The notes beneath the pieces were generated by a model. The model was not told the DNA's origin. It ran no database searches and saw only the letters and a program-made list of their open reading frames with translations. From Flavobacterium aquidurense (lineage in GTDB: Bacteria > Bacteroidota > Bacteroidia > Flavobacteriales > Flavobacteriaceae): a stretch of DNA of 64,000 bases. Location: positions 124,001-188,000 of the forward strand of contig FNPS01000003.1 in assembly GCA_900107365.1 (NCBI GenBank), given 5' to 3'. Of this stretch, positions 7,933 to 16,231 are shown in pieces (the stretch's first letter is position 1; each line of letters opens with the position of its first letter). Both the position numbers and the translations under genes were made by a program.

Positions 7933-8454
7933 CTAAATTTTTTCAGCGTAAACGATATAATATCTATTTGTAAAGCTTCGTAAAAAAGGTCTTAAACCAA
8001 ACTTCTTAACCGGGTTTGTCCATTTTTGTCTGTCGATGATTTTCCAGCCTGTTTTTTCTAAAAGCCAGTCCAATTGCCAATCTTCAAATTCATGGTAATG
8101 TCTGTCCCACATATCCGTTTTAGAACGATATGCCGGTGAAAACCATAAACGCATTGGGATCGAAATCAAAAGTTTATCTGATTTAATTTCACTTAAAATC
8201 GTAAACGGATTTAATAAATGTTCGAAGATTTCGAAAGCAGTTACTACGTTTTGGTTGTCTGTTTTTAAAACATTTTGGTCCAAATCTAAATCTTCGCCAG
8301 TGGTGTTTTTTACAGTATAACCAGCTTCTTTCATGATTTTCGAAAACGGGTTTTCAACTCCTAAATCAAGGATTGTTTCAGAAGTTTTGATATGCTTTTG
8401 TAAAAATTCTAAAGTAAGTTTGAATCTTTTATTTGGAAACGTTTTTTCGTACAT
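7933..8454 (-). CDS. SAM-dependent class I methyltransferase-like protein
   Basis: A 173-residue protein with a degenerate class I methyltransferase core: ILDLGVENPFSKIM corresponds to the SAM-binding motif I, GEDLDLDQNV to the acidic end of the second strand, and VVTAFEIFEHLLNPFTIL to the motif around strand four. The glycine-rich loop is weaker than the usual DxGxGxG, so SAM binding is inferred from order rather than identity. The C-terminus RHYHEFEDWQLDWLLEKTGW is typical of Methyltransf_11-type proteins in glycan loci. It sits upstream of the GT2 gene on the same strand, which fits a sugar- or lipid-modifying role. Confidence 0.72.
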   Translation of the reverse strand: MYEKTFPNKRFKLTLEFLQKHIKTSETILDLGVENPFSKIMKEAGYTVKNTTGEDLDLDQNVLKTDNQNVVTAFEIFEHLLNPFTILSEIKSDKLLISIPMRLWFSPAYRSKTDMWDRHYHEFEDWQLDWLLEKTGWKIIDRQKWTNPVKKFGLRPFLRSFTNRYYIVYAEKI

Positions 8455-8515
8455 AGTCTTTGCGAGGAACGAAGCAAGCGATCGTTCTTGATTTTATATT
8501 AGGTCGCAAATATAC

Positions 8516-8549
8516 TAAAAAGTCCGCATTTTAAGATGCGGACTTTTTT
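8516..8549 (-). terminator. Strong intrinsic terminator of the KAS III-like gene
   Basis: AAAAAGTCCGCAT pairs perfectly with ATGCGGACTTTTT around a 6-base loop, with T runs on both strands. It lies between the KAS III stop (8635) and the methyltransferase start (8454), so it ends the leftward KAS III transcript and insulates the next gene. Confidence 0.9.
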
Positions 8550-8556
8550 TAGTTTT

Positions 8557-8613
8557 CAGTTTACAGTCGCAGTACTCAGTTTTGCAGATTGTGAATACCG
8601 CGACTGTAAACTG
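8557..8613. repeat. CAGTTTACAGTCGC hairpin
   Basis: A perfect 14-bp inverted repeat with arms at 8557-8570 and 8600-8613, flanked by further partial words (GTACTCAG, TGTGACTGAATACTG). It belongs to the same word family as the hairpins at 22952 and 32603, and lies between the KAS III stop and the strong terminator. Confidence 0.85.
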
Positions 8614-8634
8614 TGACTGAATACTGCGATTTTT

Positions 8635-9693
8635 TTAATGACGGTATACAAAAGCATTAACATTCATTCCTGCTCCAACAGAAGCAAAAATGATAACGTC
8701 GCCTTTGTTGATTTCATGGCCTTCTATTTTTCCTTTTAGGATTAGGTCGTATAAAGTTGGAACTGTTGCCACACTGCTATTTCCTAAATCATGAATGCTC
8801 ATTGGCATAATGTCCTTCGGTGCAGTTTTGTCGTATAATTTGTAGAAGCGTTCGATAATTGCTTCGTCCATTTTTTCGTTTGCCTGGTGAATTAAGATTT
8901 TCTTCACTTCGTCAATTCCAATACCGCTTTTGTCTAAACAGCTTTTCATCGCACACGGAACCTGGCTTAATGCAAATTCGTAAATTTTACGACCATACAT
9001 TTTGATGTATTTAATGTCCGGATCTAAGTCTGGATTGTATGATTTCCCGAAGTAAAGGAAGTTGGCTTCATCATTTGCAAAAGTTGCGCTTTCGTAAGAT
9101 AACAATCCTGATTCGCCTTCAGTACCTTCTAGGATTGAAGCTCCGGCTCCATCAGAATAAATCATGGAGTCACGATCGTGATCGTCAACCACTCTTGATA
9201 AAGTTTCAGCTCCAATAACTAAAACTCTTTTGGCCATTCCGGATTTGATGAATGCGTTGGCTTGTAAAACACCTTCAATCCATCCCGGGCATCCGAAGAG
9301 AATATCGTAAGCTACACATTTTGGATTTTTGATGTCCAATTTATTTTTTACACGAGTTGCTAAACTCGGTAAAATATCCGTTTGATGCGTTCCGGATTTT
9401 ACATCTCCAAAATTGTGTGCGAAAATGATATAATCTAAAGTTTCGCGATCAATTCCTGCGTTTTCGATTGCTTTTTCAGCAGCAAAAAAAGCTAAATCTG
9501 ATGCGTTATGTTGAGTTTCGGCATAGCGACGGTTTTCGATTCCGGTAATGCCTTTGAATTTTTTAATTACAACTTCATTTGGGTAGCCAAAAGGAGTTCC
9601 ATCTTCATTTAAAAAAACATGCTTGTCAAAGTCAGTATTGCTTACTTCTTTATTCGGAATGTAACTTCCGATACCAATTATTTTTATTTTCAT
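8635..9693 (-). CDS. 3-oxoacyl-ACP synthase III-like protein (KAS III family)
   Basis: A 352-residue thiolase-fold condensing enzyme. The KAS III catalytic triad is visible: Cys135 in DILFGCPGW, His269 in LIHQANEKM and Asn305 in HDLGNSSV. FabH-type enzymes condense acyl-CoA with malonyl-ACP to start fatty acid or polyketide-like chains. Compared with housekeeping FabH it is somewhat longer, with an insertion near residues 205-235 (NFLYFGKSYNPDLD), so it may serve a specialised acyl pathway rather than bulk fatty acid synthesis. It has its own strong terminator and no fab or polyketide genes beside it. The family call is sure, the pathway is not. Confidence 0.85.
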   Translation of the reverse strand: MKIKIIGIGSYIPNKEVSNTDFDKHVFLNEDGTPFGYPNEVVIKKFKGITGIENRRYAETQHNASDLAFFAAEKAIENAGIDRETLDYIIFAHNFGDVKSGTHQTDILPSLATRVKNKLDIKNPKCVAYDILFGCPGWIEGVLQANAFIKSGMAKRVLVIGAETLSRVVDDHDRDSMIYSDGAGASILEGTEGESGLLSYESATFANDEANFLYFGKSYNPDLDPDIKYIKMYGRKIYEFALSQVPCAMKSCLDKSGIGIDEVKKILIHQANEKMDEAIIERFYKLYDKTAPKDIMPMSIHDLGNSSVATVPTLYDLILKGKIEGHEINKGDVIIFASVGAGMNVNAFVYRH

Positions 9694-9897
9694 TATTCCT
9701 TAATTATCCAATAAATTTATTGCTAAATTATATAAAAAATTATGATAACTATCACAAAAAATACTATGCATGCATATAATTATGAAATAATAAATTTTTA
9801 GGGGATATATTGTTTATTTTTTAATGAAAATTCAGTTTTCCCGAGATTTCAAACGTTTGAGATATTGCGTGGTGTGGATTTTTTTTGTTTCAGGTTT

Positions 9898-9928
9898 GCT
9901 TCGCCTGTTCGAGCAAAGCTCTCGAGTC
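9898..9928. repeat. GC-rich module GCTTCGCC...CTCGAGTC embedded in GTTTCAGG words
   Basis: The 31-base block starts GCTTCGCCTGTTCG and ends GCTCTCGAGTC. It interrupts a CAGGTTT / CAGGTTTCAAG word array. A related block lies on the opposite strand at 28485-28512 inside a different word array. Confidence 0.7.
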
Positions 9929-9967
9929 AGGTTTCAAGTTTCTCTGTTGCGGGAATTTCACAAAGTA

Positions 9968-10232
9968 TGTCATTCCGAGGAACGAGGAATCCCCGTGAGA
10001 AGCTCGACAAAGATTGGCGAATTACTGAGCTTAGAATGGATTGATCCCAAAGCTTCGGGACATCCCTGCAATATCTTTTGTTCCTCCGGAACAGCCCCAA
10101 AAAAACTTAAGGATGATTTTACAAGTAAGGTATGTTATTCCGACGGAGGAGGAATCTCCGCAAGAAACTCGACAAAGATTGGCTATTAGCAACGGAGCTA
10201 CTTGCGGGGATTCCTCCTCCGTCGGAATGACA
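9968..10232. repeat. REP-like repeat cluster: two direct units and one inverted unit
   Basis: Units at 9968-10020 and 10133-10183 share TGT-ATTCCGA, the GAGGAATC core and a common end CTCGACAAAGATTGGC. The second unit pairs with an inverted copy. Arms 10137-10164 and 10201-10228 match over 27 of 28 bases (start ATTCCGACGGAGGAGGAATC), enclosing a loop of 36 bases. The hairpin would be very stable on either strand. No transposase is nearby. Confidence 0.88.
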
Positions 10233-10317
10233 AACTTACTGTTTTCTTTGATTAGACCATTTGAGTATTTGATGAAAATATAAACGGTATTCTTCTTCAA
10301 AACCTGTCGTTTCTTCC

Positions 10318-10430
10318 GCGTGAGGGATAGGAACGAACTGCCGAAGCAGTGTGGATAGCCCGACACTATTTAAGAAAAGGCCTCATAAGCGCAAAGCTGA
10401 TTAGGCCTTTTTTTAAATACTGGCACGCCC
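10318..10430 (-). repeat. Element with conserved ends GCGTGAGGGATAG ... GCACGCCC (copy B)
   Basis: The element begins GCGTGAGGGATAG, contains GGATAGCCCG and ends GGCACGCCC. The reverse complement of 14491-14578 begins with the same 13 bases, has the same GGATAGCCCG and ends GACACGCCC, while the sequence between these blocks differs. Inside copy B are a small ACTGC-CGAA-GCAGT hairpin (10337-10350) and a terminator (10375-10414). Confidence 0.8.
10375..10414 (+). terminator. Intrinsic terminator-like hairpin inside element B
   Basis: AAAGGCCT pairs with AGGCCTTT, with inner partial pairing of ATAAGC and GCTGAT, followed by a T run. It is oriented rightward although the neighbouring gcvP transcript comes from the right, so its host transcript is unclear. 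Confidence 0.7.
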
Positions 10431-10441
10431 AGATTATAAAT

Positions 10442-10510
10442 GTTTCAAGTTTCAAGTTTCAAGTTTCAGGTTTCACGTTGCAGTCGAACTTGAAACATGA
10501 AACCTGAAAC
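10442..10510. repeat. GTTTCAA heptamer array with inverted TGAAAC words
   Basis: Five tandem heptamers (GTTTCAA three times, then GTTTCAG and GTTTCAC) occupy 10442-10476. After a short spacer the inverted words TGAAACATGAAACCTGAAAC lie at 10491-10510. Together they form a hairpin with heptamer periodicity. Confidence 0.85.
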
Positions 10511-10527
10511 AAAAGAAACCAAAACGA

Positions 10528-10561
10528 AAAACCCGACAGGTCTTAAAATCTGTCGGGTTTT
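10528..10561 (-). terminator. gcvP intrinsic terminator
   Basis: AAAACCCGACAG (10528-10539) pairs perfectly with CTGTCGGGTTTT (10550-10561). On the minus strand the hairpin is followed by TTTTTCGTTTT, 25 bases after the gcvP stop. Confidence 0.9.
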
Positions 10562-10585
10562 GATATAATTAGAAAAACTTATTTC

Positions 10586-13435
10586 TTAGTTTTCCATGTA
10601 AGCTTCGATTGGTGCACAGCTACAAACTAAATTTCTGTCACCGTATGCGTCATCTACACGACGTACCGATGGCCAGAATTTATTATCAGCGATGTACTCT
10701 AATGGATAAGCTGCTTTTTCTCTAGTGTAAGGGAAAACCCAGTTATCAGTAGTTAACATTGCCAATGTGTGAGGTGCATTTTTCAATACGTTGTTTTTAT
10801 CATCGGCTGTTGCAGCTTCAATCTCTTTTCTGATTGAAATAAGAGCATCACAAAAACGATCTAATTCTGCTAAATCTTCAGATTCAGTAGGCTCGATCAT
10901 TAAAGTTCCGGCAACCGGGAAAGAAACAGTAGGAGCGTGGAAACCGTAATCCATTAAACGTTTCGCGATATCACCAACTTCAATTCCGTTTTCTTTAAAT
11001 GAACGACAATCTAAAATCATTTCGTGAGCTGCTCTTCCACATTCTCCGGTATAAAGAATTGGGTAGTGCCCTTCGAAACGCGCTTTCATGTAATTAGCAT
11101 TCAAAATTGCATGCTCTGTAGCGCTTTTTAATCCTTCAGCACCCATCATTGTGATGTAACCGTAAGAAATTAAACATACTAAAGCTGATCCGTAAGGTGC
11201 AGATGAAATTGCTGTAATCGCTTGTTCTCCACCTACTTTTAAGATTGGGTTTGTTGGTAAAAACGGAACTAGTTTTTCGTTTACACAGATTGGTCCAACT
11301 CCAGGTCCACCGCCACCGTGAGGAATAGCGAATGTTTTGTGTAAGTTTAAGTGACAAACGTCAGCGCCAATTGTAGCAGGATTTGTTAATCCAACTTGCG
11401 CGTTCATGTTTGCACCATCCATATATACTAATCCACCGTTGTCGTGGATTAATTTAGTGATTTCAATAATGGAAGATTCAAAAACTCCGTGAGTAGAAGG
11501 ATACGTTACCATTAAACAAGATAAATCATCTTTGTGTTCAATCGCTTTTTCTCTTAAATCCTCTACATCAATGTTTCCTTCCGGAGTCGTTTTTGTAACG
11601 ATGATTTTCATTCCGGCCATCGCTGCAGAAGCAGGATTGGTTCCGTGAGCTGAAGAAGGAATTAAACATACATTACGGTGACTATCGCCTCTTGATAAAT
11701 GGTAAGCACGAATCGCCATTAAACCAGCGTACTCTCCCTGAGCTCCTGAGTTAGGCTGTAATGTTGTTCCGGCAAAACCAGTAATTACATTTAGTTGCTC
11801 CTCTAACTTTTTAAGCATCGTGATATAACCTTCTGCTTGTTCTACTGGTGCAAACGGGTGAATGCTGTTCCAGTTTGGCATTGATAAAGGCAACATTTCT
11901 GAAGCTGCGTTTAATTTCATCGTACAAGAACCTAGTGAAATCATGGAATGATTCAATGATAAATCTTTACGCTCTAACTTTTTGATGTAACGCATTAACT
12001 GACTTTCTGAATGATGATTGTTGAATACATCATGTGTTAAGAAAGAAGATGTTCTTTCTAAAGAAGCAGGTAATTGGCTTGCAGTAGTTAATTCAGAAAC
12101 GGTAAAAGTTTCTTTTCCTAATGCTTCAGCAAAAATCGCAATAATTTGATTGACATCAGTAATTGAAGTTGTTTCGTTGAATGAGATCGAAATGGTATCA
12201 GCATCAACATAGAAGAAGTTTACTTCGTTTTTCTCCGCTACGGCTTTTACTTTTTGAGCATCTGCTTTTACTAAAATAGTATCAAAATAAGCTGTGTTGG
12301 TTTGATAAACGCCTAATTTATTTAAAGCTTCAGCAGCAGTAACCGCTGATGCATGAACTTTACCTGCAATATATTGTAAGCCTTTTGGTCCGTGGTAAAC
12401 GGCATACATTCCGGCCATAACCGCTAGTAAAACCTGAGCTGTACAAATATTTGAAGTCGCTTTTTCACGTTTAATGTGCTGCTCACGAGTTCCTAAGGCC
12501 ATACGTAAAGCGCGATTTCCATTTACATCAATAGAAACTCCGATAATACGACCTGGCATAGATCGTTTGTATTCGTCTTTAGTTGCAAAAAAAGCAGCGT
12601 GAGGACCACCATAACCCATTGGTACACCAAAACGCTGAGTTGTTCCAACAACAACAGCTGCTCCCATTTCTCCCGGAGAAGTTAAGGTAGCTAATGATAA
12701 AATATCAGCAGCAAAGGCAACTTTAATTTCATTTTCTTTTGCTTTAGCAACAAAAGCAGTATAATCGTTTACCTGACCATACTTTCCAGGGTATTGTAAA
12801 ATGGCTCCGAAGAATTCATTTGAAAAATCAAAAGTTTCGTGGTTTCCAACAACTAATTCAATTCCAACCGGAGTTGAACGTGTTTGCAGGATTGATAAAG
12901 TTTGTGGTAAAATTTCTTCAGAAACGAAGAATTTGTTTGTATTGTTTTTCTTTTGATCACGTGTACGAACGTCAAAAAGTAAAGCCATAGCTTCTGCTGC
13001 AGCTGTACCTTCATCTAATAGAGAGGCATTGGCAATTTCCATTCCTGATAATTCAATAACGGTAGTCTGGAAATTTAAAATAGCTTCAAGACGACCTTGA
13101 GCAATTTCTGCCTGGTAAGGCGTGTAAGCTGTATACCATCCTGGATTTTCGAAGATGTTTCTTTGAATTGGAGCCGGAACGATAGTTGGATGATACCCCA
13201 AACCAATATACGATTTGAATACTTTATTTTTCTTTCCCAGTTCCTGAATATGATTTGCGAATTCGTACTCCGTCATTGCAGGATCTAAATTCAAAGGTGC
13301 TTTTAAACGAATATCGTCCGGAAGGGTTTCATAAACAAGTTGTTCAATCGATTCCACTCCAATGGTTTTTAACATGTGTGGAAGATCTGTTTCTCTTGGG
13401 CCAATGTGTCTTAAAGCAAAAGCATCTGTTCTCAT
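10586..13435 (-). CDS. gcvP: Glycine dehydrogenase (decarboxylating), P-protein of the glycine cleavage system
   Basis: A full-length 949-residue single-chain P-protein. It decarboxylates glycine with pyridoxal phosphate and passes the aminomethyl group to the lipoyl arm of the H-protein in the cytoplasm. The N-terminal half starts with the typical FALRHIGPRETDLPHMLKTIG and contains IGLGYHPTIVPAPIQRN. The C-terminal half has SLGSCTMKLNAA and the PLP lysine (about residue 700) in LNLHKTFAIPHGGGGPG. Many bacteria split this enzyme into two subunits, but here both halves are fused. The gcvT and gcvH partners are not in the window. It has a strong terminator and a divergent neighbour, so it is probably monocistronic. 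Confidence 0.97.
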   Translation of the reverse strand: MRTDAFALRHIGPRETDLPHMLKTIGVESIEQLVYETLPDDIRLKAPLNLDPAMTEYEFANHIQELGKKNKVFKSYIGLGYHPTIVPAPIQRNIFENPGWYTAYTPYQAEIAQGRLEAILNFQTTVIELSGMEIANASLLDEGTAAAEAMALLFDVRTRDQKKNNTNKFFVSEEILPQTLSILQTRSTPVGIELVVGNHETFDFSNEFFGAILQYPGKYGQVNDYTAFVAKAKENEIKVAFAADILSLATLTSPGEMGAAVVVGTTQRFGVPMGYGGPHAAFFATKDEYKRSMPGRIIGVSIDVNGNRALRMALGTREQHIKREKATSNICTAQVLLAVMAGMYAVYHGPKGLQYIAGKVHASAVTAAEALNKLGVYQTNTAYFDTILVKADAQKVKAVAEKNEVNFFYVDADTISISFNETTSITDVNQIIAIFAEALGKETFTVSELTTASQLPASLERTSSFLTHDVFNNHHSESQLMRYIKKLERKDLSLNHSMISLGSCTMKLNAASEMLPLSMPNWNSIHPFAPVEQAEGYITMLKKLEEQLNVITGFAGTTLQPNSGAQGEYAGLMAIRAYHLSRGDSHRNVCLIPSSAHGTNPASAAMAGMKIIVTKTTPEGNIDVEDLREKAIEHKDDLSCLMVTYPSTHGVFESSIIEITKLIHDNGGLVYMDGANMNAQVGLTNPATIGADVCHLNLHKTFAIPHGGGGPGVGPICVNEKLVPFLPTNPILKVGGEQAITAISSAPYGSALVCLISYGYITMMGAEGLKSATEHAILNANYMKARFEGHYPILYTGECGRAAHEMILDCRSFKENGIEVGDIAKRLMDYGFHAPTVSFPVAGTLMIEPTESEDLAELDRFCDALISIRKEIEAATADDKNNVLKNAPHTLAMLTTDNWVFPYTREKAAYPLEYIADNKFWPSVRRVDDAYGDRNLVCSCAPIEAYMEN

Positions 13436-13653
13436 TTGTAGCTATCTAGTTTTTTAAAGTGAATGTAATTAGCTCGGTAAATTCCCAATTAATCACGAAT
13501 TACAAAGGTTTATTACATTTTATAGTAAATGTGTTGTTTTTTTGTCGCGCAAAATTAAGTATTATTAATAATTTAATGGGTATTTTTAACTTCAATTTTT
13601 ATGAAATTTATAACCAAAGAGTTGATTTGTTACTAATTGATTAGATTTGAGAT

Positions 13654-14460
13654 ATGAAATTTTTAAAACGAATATTAGATTTTTACCTAAATAGCAGCAT
13701 TCATGTGGCTTTGTCATGTTATGCCTTAGTCAGGGTAACGTTTCATATGTTTCATATTCAGTATGATGAAGCGATGGCCTTGTTTGTTTTTTTTGGAACA
13801 ATTGTAGGATATAATTTTGTTAAATACGATGCTTTGGTTCGGGTGAAGAAAAAACCTATCGGAATTCAGCTGAAAATTATTGCCGTTTTAAGCTTTATTT
13901 CACTCGTTTTAGTGGGCTATTATTTTTTCCATTTAAAGCGAATCACGCAAATCGTTTCTGTTGGAATATTTTTAATAACGGCGCTTTATACTTTACCGTT
14001 TTTCCCAAATAGAAAAAATGCCCGAAACTGGGCCGGCGTAAAAATATATATTGTAGCACTTTGTTGGGTAGGGGCAACGCTGGTTTTACCTTTAATAAAT
14101 GCCGAAATTCCTTTTACGGCGAACTTTTTTATCAAATGTATTCAGCGTTTTGTATTGGTTTTTGTGCTGATTTTGGTTTTTGAAATTTTAGATCTGGCCA
14201 ATGATGATCCACATTTGCAAACGGTTCCGCAAACTATTGGAGTGAAGAAAACTAAAATTTTGGGTTTTTCGCTTTTGGTTCCGTTTTGGGTGGTAGGAAT
14301 ATTATCTTTTGATCTTCATGATCTTATCATCAATCTGATAATGGTTGTCATGTTGATGTTGTTTATTCTGTTTGCAAACCCAAACCGGTCTAAATATTAT
14401 ACTTCTTTCTGGGTTGAAAGTGTTCCGATTTTTTGGTGGCTGATGATTGAATTTTTATAA
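13654..14460 (+). CDS. UbiA-like prenyltransferase-family membrane protein
   Basis: A 268-residue protein with seven or eight hydrophobic helices and traces of the UbiA superfamily. VGYNFVKYDALVRV lies where UbiA enzymes carry the first Asp-rich motif (NDxxDxxxD), and FEILDLANDDPHLQTVPQTIGVKKTK matches the second (DxxxD followed by TxPxxxGxxK). The first motif is degraded, so catalytic activity on a prenyl diphosphate is uncertain. UbiA enzymes prenylate aromatic acceptors in quinone, heme and carotenoid-related pathways. Its neighbours, divergent gcvP and a convergent SRPBCC gene, do not indicate a pathway. Confidence 0.65.
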   Translation: MKFLKRILDFYLNSSIHVALSCYALVRVTFHMFHIQYDEAMALFVFFGTIVGYNFVKYDALVRVKKKPIGIQLKIIAVLSFISLVLVGYYFFHLKRITQIVSVGIFLITALYTLPFFPNRKNARNWAGVKIYIVALCWVGATLVLPLINAEIPFTANFFIKCIQRFVLVFVLILVFEILDLANDDPHLQTVPQTIGVKKTKILGFSLLVPFWVVGILSFDLHDLIINLIMVVMLMLFILFANPNRSKYYTSFWVESVPIFWWLMIEFL

Positions 14461-14490
14461 ATAAAAGGCATCAAAGTTTCTAAATGATTT

Positions 14491-14578
14491 GGGCGTGTCC
14501 CTCCGGGCCGGGCTATCCGTTGCAAGTCCTCGCTCTTCCTTCATCAGGCTGTGGGCTTTCCACTTCTATCCCTCACGC
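14491..14578 (+). repeat. Element with conserved ends (copy A) between convergent genes
   Basis: The block begins GGGCGTGTCC and ends CTATCCCTCACGC. It is the inverse relative of 10318-10430, with the same outer blocks and different interior. It contains CGGGCTATCC and GTGGGCTTTCC. It lies in the 160-base gap between the UbiA-like stop and the SRPBCC stop. Confidence 0.8.
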
Positions 14579-14620
14579 AAGCGTAAAGCGAGAAAATTCA
14601 TTTTCAAAAGAAATATTGAT

Positions 14621-15079
14621 TTAAAATGTGCTTTGTTCTGAGACCTTTTTTAAGATTTTGTTTCTCTCTAAAAGAAATTTATTAAGATGTTTTTCCAGAA
14701 ATAAAATATCAAATAATTCTCCGAAAATTCCAAACGGAGTTTCATATTGCAATTTATCTTTCATAGTTGTAAATCCATTTTCTTCTTCAAAAAAATGTTC
14801 ATGTTTGAAAGATTTAAATTTTCCGTGTTCCATTTCATCCACAAAATAATCATGCAAATTCATTTTGGTAATTCGGCTTTTGTGAGTCAAATAAAAACCG
14901 AAATGTTTCCCGCACCAGGTTACCGTTTCATTTAAATTGATTAATCCGGATGTTACGCCTGCAATTGCTTTTTCATTTGATTTACTGGCCGATTGTTGGT
15001 GAATATCTATATTTCTTGAAGCATCGAAAACGGTTTGTTTTGGTGCTTTTATTTTGGTTGTTAGGTTTATGGTTGTCAT
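14621..15079 (-). CDS. SRPBCC (START-like) family protein
   Basis: A 152-residue protein with the START/Bet v1-like pattern: NLTTKIKAPKQTVFDASRNIDIHQQS at the start, a central antiparallel sheet (ETVTWCGKHFGFYLTHKSRITKMN), then MKDKLQYETPFGIFGELFDILFLEKHLNKFLLERN forming the long C-terminal helix that closes the hydrophobic cavity. Members bind lipids, quinones or other hydrophobic molecules. It is the last gene of a minus-strand group including a TIGR01777 epimerase-like protein, a combination I recall from other bacteria. The ligand is unknown. Confidence 0.8.
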   Translation of the reverse strand: MTTINLTTKIKAPKQTVFDASRNIDIHQQSASKSNEKAIAGVTSGLINLNETVTWCGKHFGFYLTHKSRITKMNLHDYFVDEMEHGKFKSFKHEHFFEEENGFTTMKDKLQYETPFGIFGELFDILFLEKHLNKFLLERNKILKKVSEQSTF

Positions 15080-15100
15080 TGATTTTGGAATTTATTTCAA

Positions 15101-15263
15101 GTCCCGGAGGGACGGCATATTTATAGAAAACAAAAAGATATTGTTGTAAAACCCCATCGGGGTGATATGTTTAATAATTAAGGCTGTGAAATATGTCGCT
15201 CCGCTGGAGCTTATTATAGGGGCGATTCTAAATTTCTATAAACATCTCGCTCCGCTGGAGCTA
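15101..15263. repeat. Cluster of four mini-hairpins in the gap between TIGR01777 and SRPBCC genes
   Basis: Within about 160 bases lie TCCC-GGA-GGGA (about 15103), ACCCC-ATC-GGGGT (about 15151-15163), and two copies of GCTCC-GCT-GGAGC (15198-15210 and 15248-15260). Each has 4-5 bp arms around a 3-base loop. TTTATAGAAA at about 15119 and TTTCTATAAA at about 15232 are inverted copies that could fold the whole region. The spacing and AT-rich flanks are shared between units. Confidence 0.8.
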
Positions 15264-15272
15264 ATAAAATTA

Positions 15273-16208
15273 TCACGATTTAAACCTGTCAGGTTTACTC
15301 TTGCGTAGTAGATTTTCAAAAGCCTCATCAATATCCCCAAACTTAAATTGAAATCCATTGTCTAAAAGTCGTTTCGGAACTACGTTTCTGCTTTTTAAAA
15401 CCAATTCCGTTTCTGTACGAATGAAAAAAGATCCAATTTCTAATAAGAATGTGTTCATCGGAATTCCGAAAGGAAAGCCAACCGCTTTTCGAAGTTTTTG
15501 CATAAAATCAGCATTGCGAATCGGTTTTGGAGAAACCACATTTATCAATCCGGTCATTTCTTTTTCAATAATAAAATCAATTGCATTTGCAAAATCTTGT
15601 TCGTGGATCCAGCTTATAAATTGATTTCCTTTTCCCTGTTTTCCGCCAAAACCAATTTTTGCTAAAGTCTTTAACGGAATAAAAGCTCCACCATTTTTTC
15701 CTAAAACAATTGATGTTCGCAAAGCGGTTTTTAAAGTATTGGGAGTTTCAGTTTTAAAGAATGCTTTTTCCCAGGAAAGGGCGACGTTTATAGAAAAGTC
15801 ATTTCCTATTTCTCCATCGACTTCGTCCATTTGTTTATCCAGAGAAAAACGATAAATAGTTGAAGTTGATGAATTCAACCAGTGTTTCGGTGGGTTTTGA
15901 CAGTTTAAAACAGCTTTATTTAAAATCTTTGTGCTTTCAATTCGGGATAACAGAATCTCTTTTTTGTTTTCTTTGGTATATCGGCAATCCACAGATTTTC
16001 CGGTAAGATTGATTAAAACGGTGGCATTTTCTAATTCTTTTTCCCATCCAGAAAAAGTTCTGGCATTCCAGTTTACGTATTTAATTTTGTCAATTGTTTG
16101 AGATTTTCCACGCGTCAGAATTACAATCTCTTCAAATTTATCTTTGAAATGATGAACTAAAACCTGTCCTAAAAATCCTGTTCCGGCTGCTATGATGAGT
16201 TTTTTCAT
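15273..16208 (-). CDS. TIGR01777 family NAD-dependent epimerase/dehydratase-like protein
   Basis: An extended-SDR protein of 311 residues, close to the usual length. The cofactor loop is AAGTGFLGQVLVHHF, slightly unlike the standard TGGTGxIG. VLINLTGKSVDCRY, HWLNSSTSTIYRFS and LRTSIVLGKNGGAFIPL are hallmarks of the TIGR01777 (YfcH/SDR39U1) group, as is the C-terminal VVPKRLLDNGFQFKFGDIDEAF. The family has no firmly assigned reaction. It lies between the DCC1-like and SRPBCC genes on the same strand, separated from each by hairpin-forming repeats. Confidence 0.88.
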   Translation of the reverse strand: MKKLIIAAGTGFLGQVLVHHFKDKFEEIVILTRGKSQTIDKIKYVNWNARTFSGWEKELENATVLINLTGKSVDCRYTKENKKEILLSRIESTKILNKAVLNCQNPPKHWLNSSTSTIYRFSLDKQMDEVDGEIGNDFSINVALSWEKAFFKTETPNTLKTALRTSIVLGKNGGAFIPLKTLAKIGFGGKQGKGNQFISWIHEQDFANAIDFIIEKEMTGLINVVSPKPIRNADFMQKLRKAVGFPFGIPMNTFLLEIGSFFIRTETELVLKSRNVVPKRLLDNGFQFKFGDIDEAFENLLRKSKPDRFKS

Positions 16209-16231
16209 GTTTTTAATTTATAGGATATTCC

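Larger units (their letters stand above)
9694..10585. other. Gene-free repeat island between the KAS III-like gene and gcvP
   Basis: About 890 bases hold no convincing gene. The contents, left to right, are: an AT-rich upstream region of the KAS III gene with TGCATGCAT at about 9767; a GCTTCGCC module at 9898-9928 inside GTTTCAGG words; three copies of a REP-like unit (9968-10020, 10133-10183 and inverted at about 10190-10232); an element with conserved ends (10318-10430) enclosing a terminator; a GTTTCAA heptamer hairpin (10442-10510); and the gcvP terminator. Open frames on both strands here follow the repeats and their inverted copies and are not taken as genes. Confidence 0.8.

Noticed and set aside
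9824..10366. Open frames of 80-121 codons on both strands in the repeat island
   Set aside because: They follow the REP-like units and their inverted copies, repeat the same peptide fragments in different frames, lack start context and have no recognisable domain.
13550..13557. Possible minus-strand -7 box TAATTTTG for gcvP
   Set aside because: It fits the consensus, but there is no -33 TTTG at proper spacing and the leader would be over 110 bases, so I do not list it.
13459..13644. 61-codon plus-strand frame between gcvP and the UbiA-like gene
   Set aside because: Composition is typical of AT-rich noncoding DNA, it occupies the divergent promoter region and ends 9 bases before a real start.
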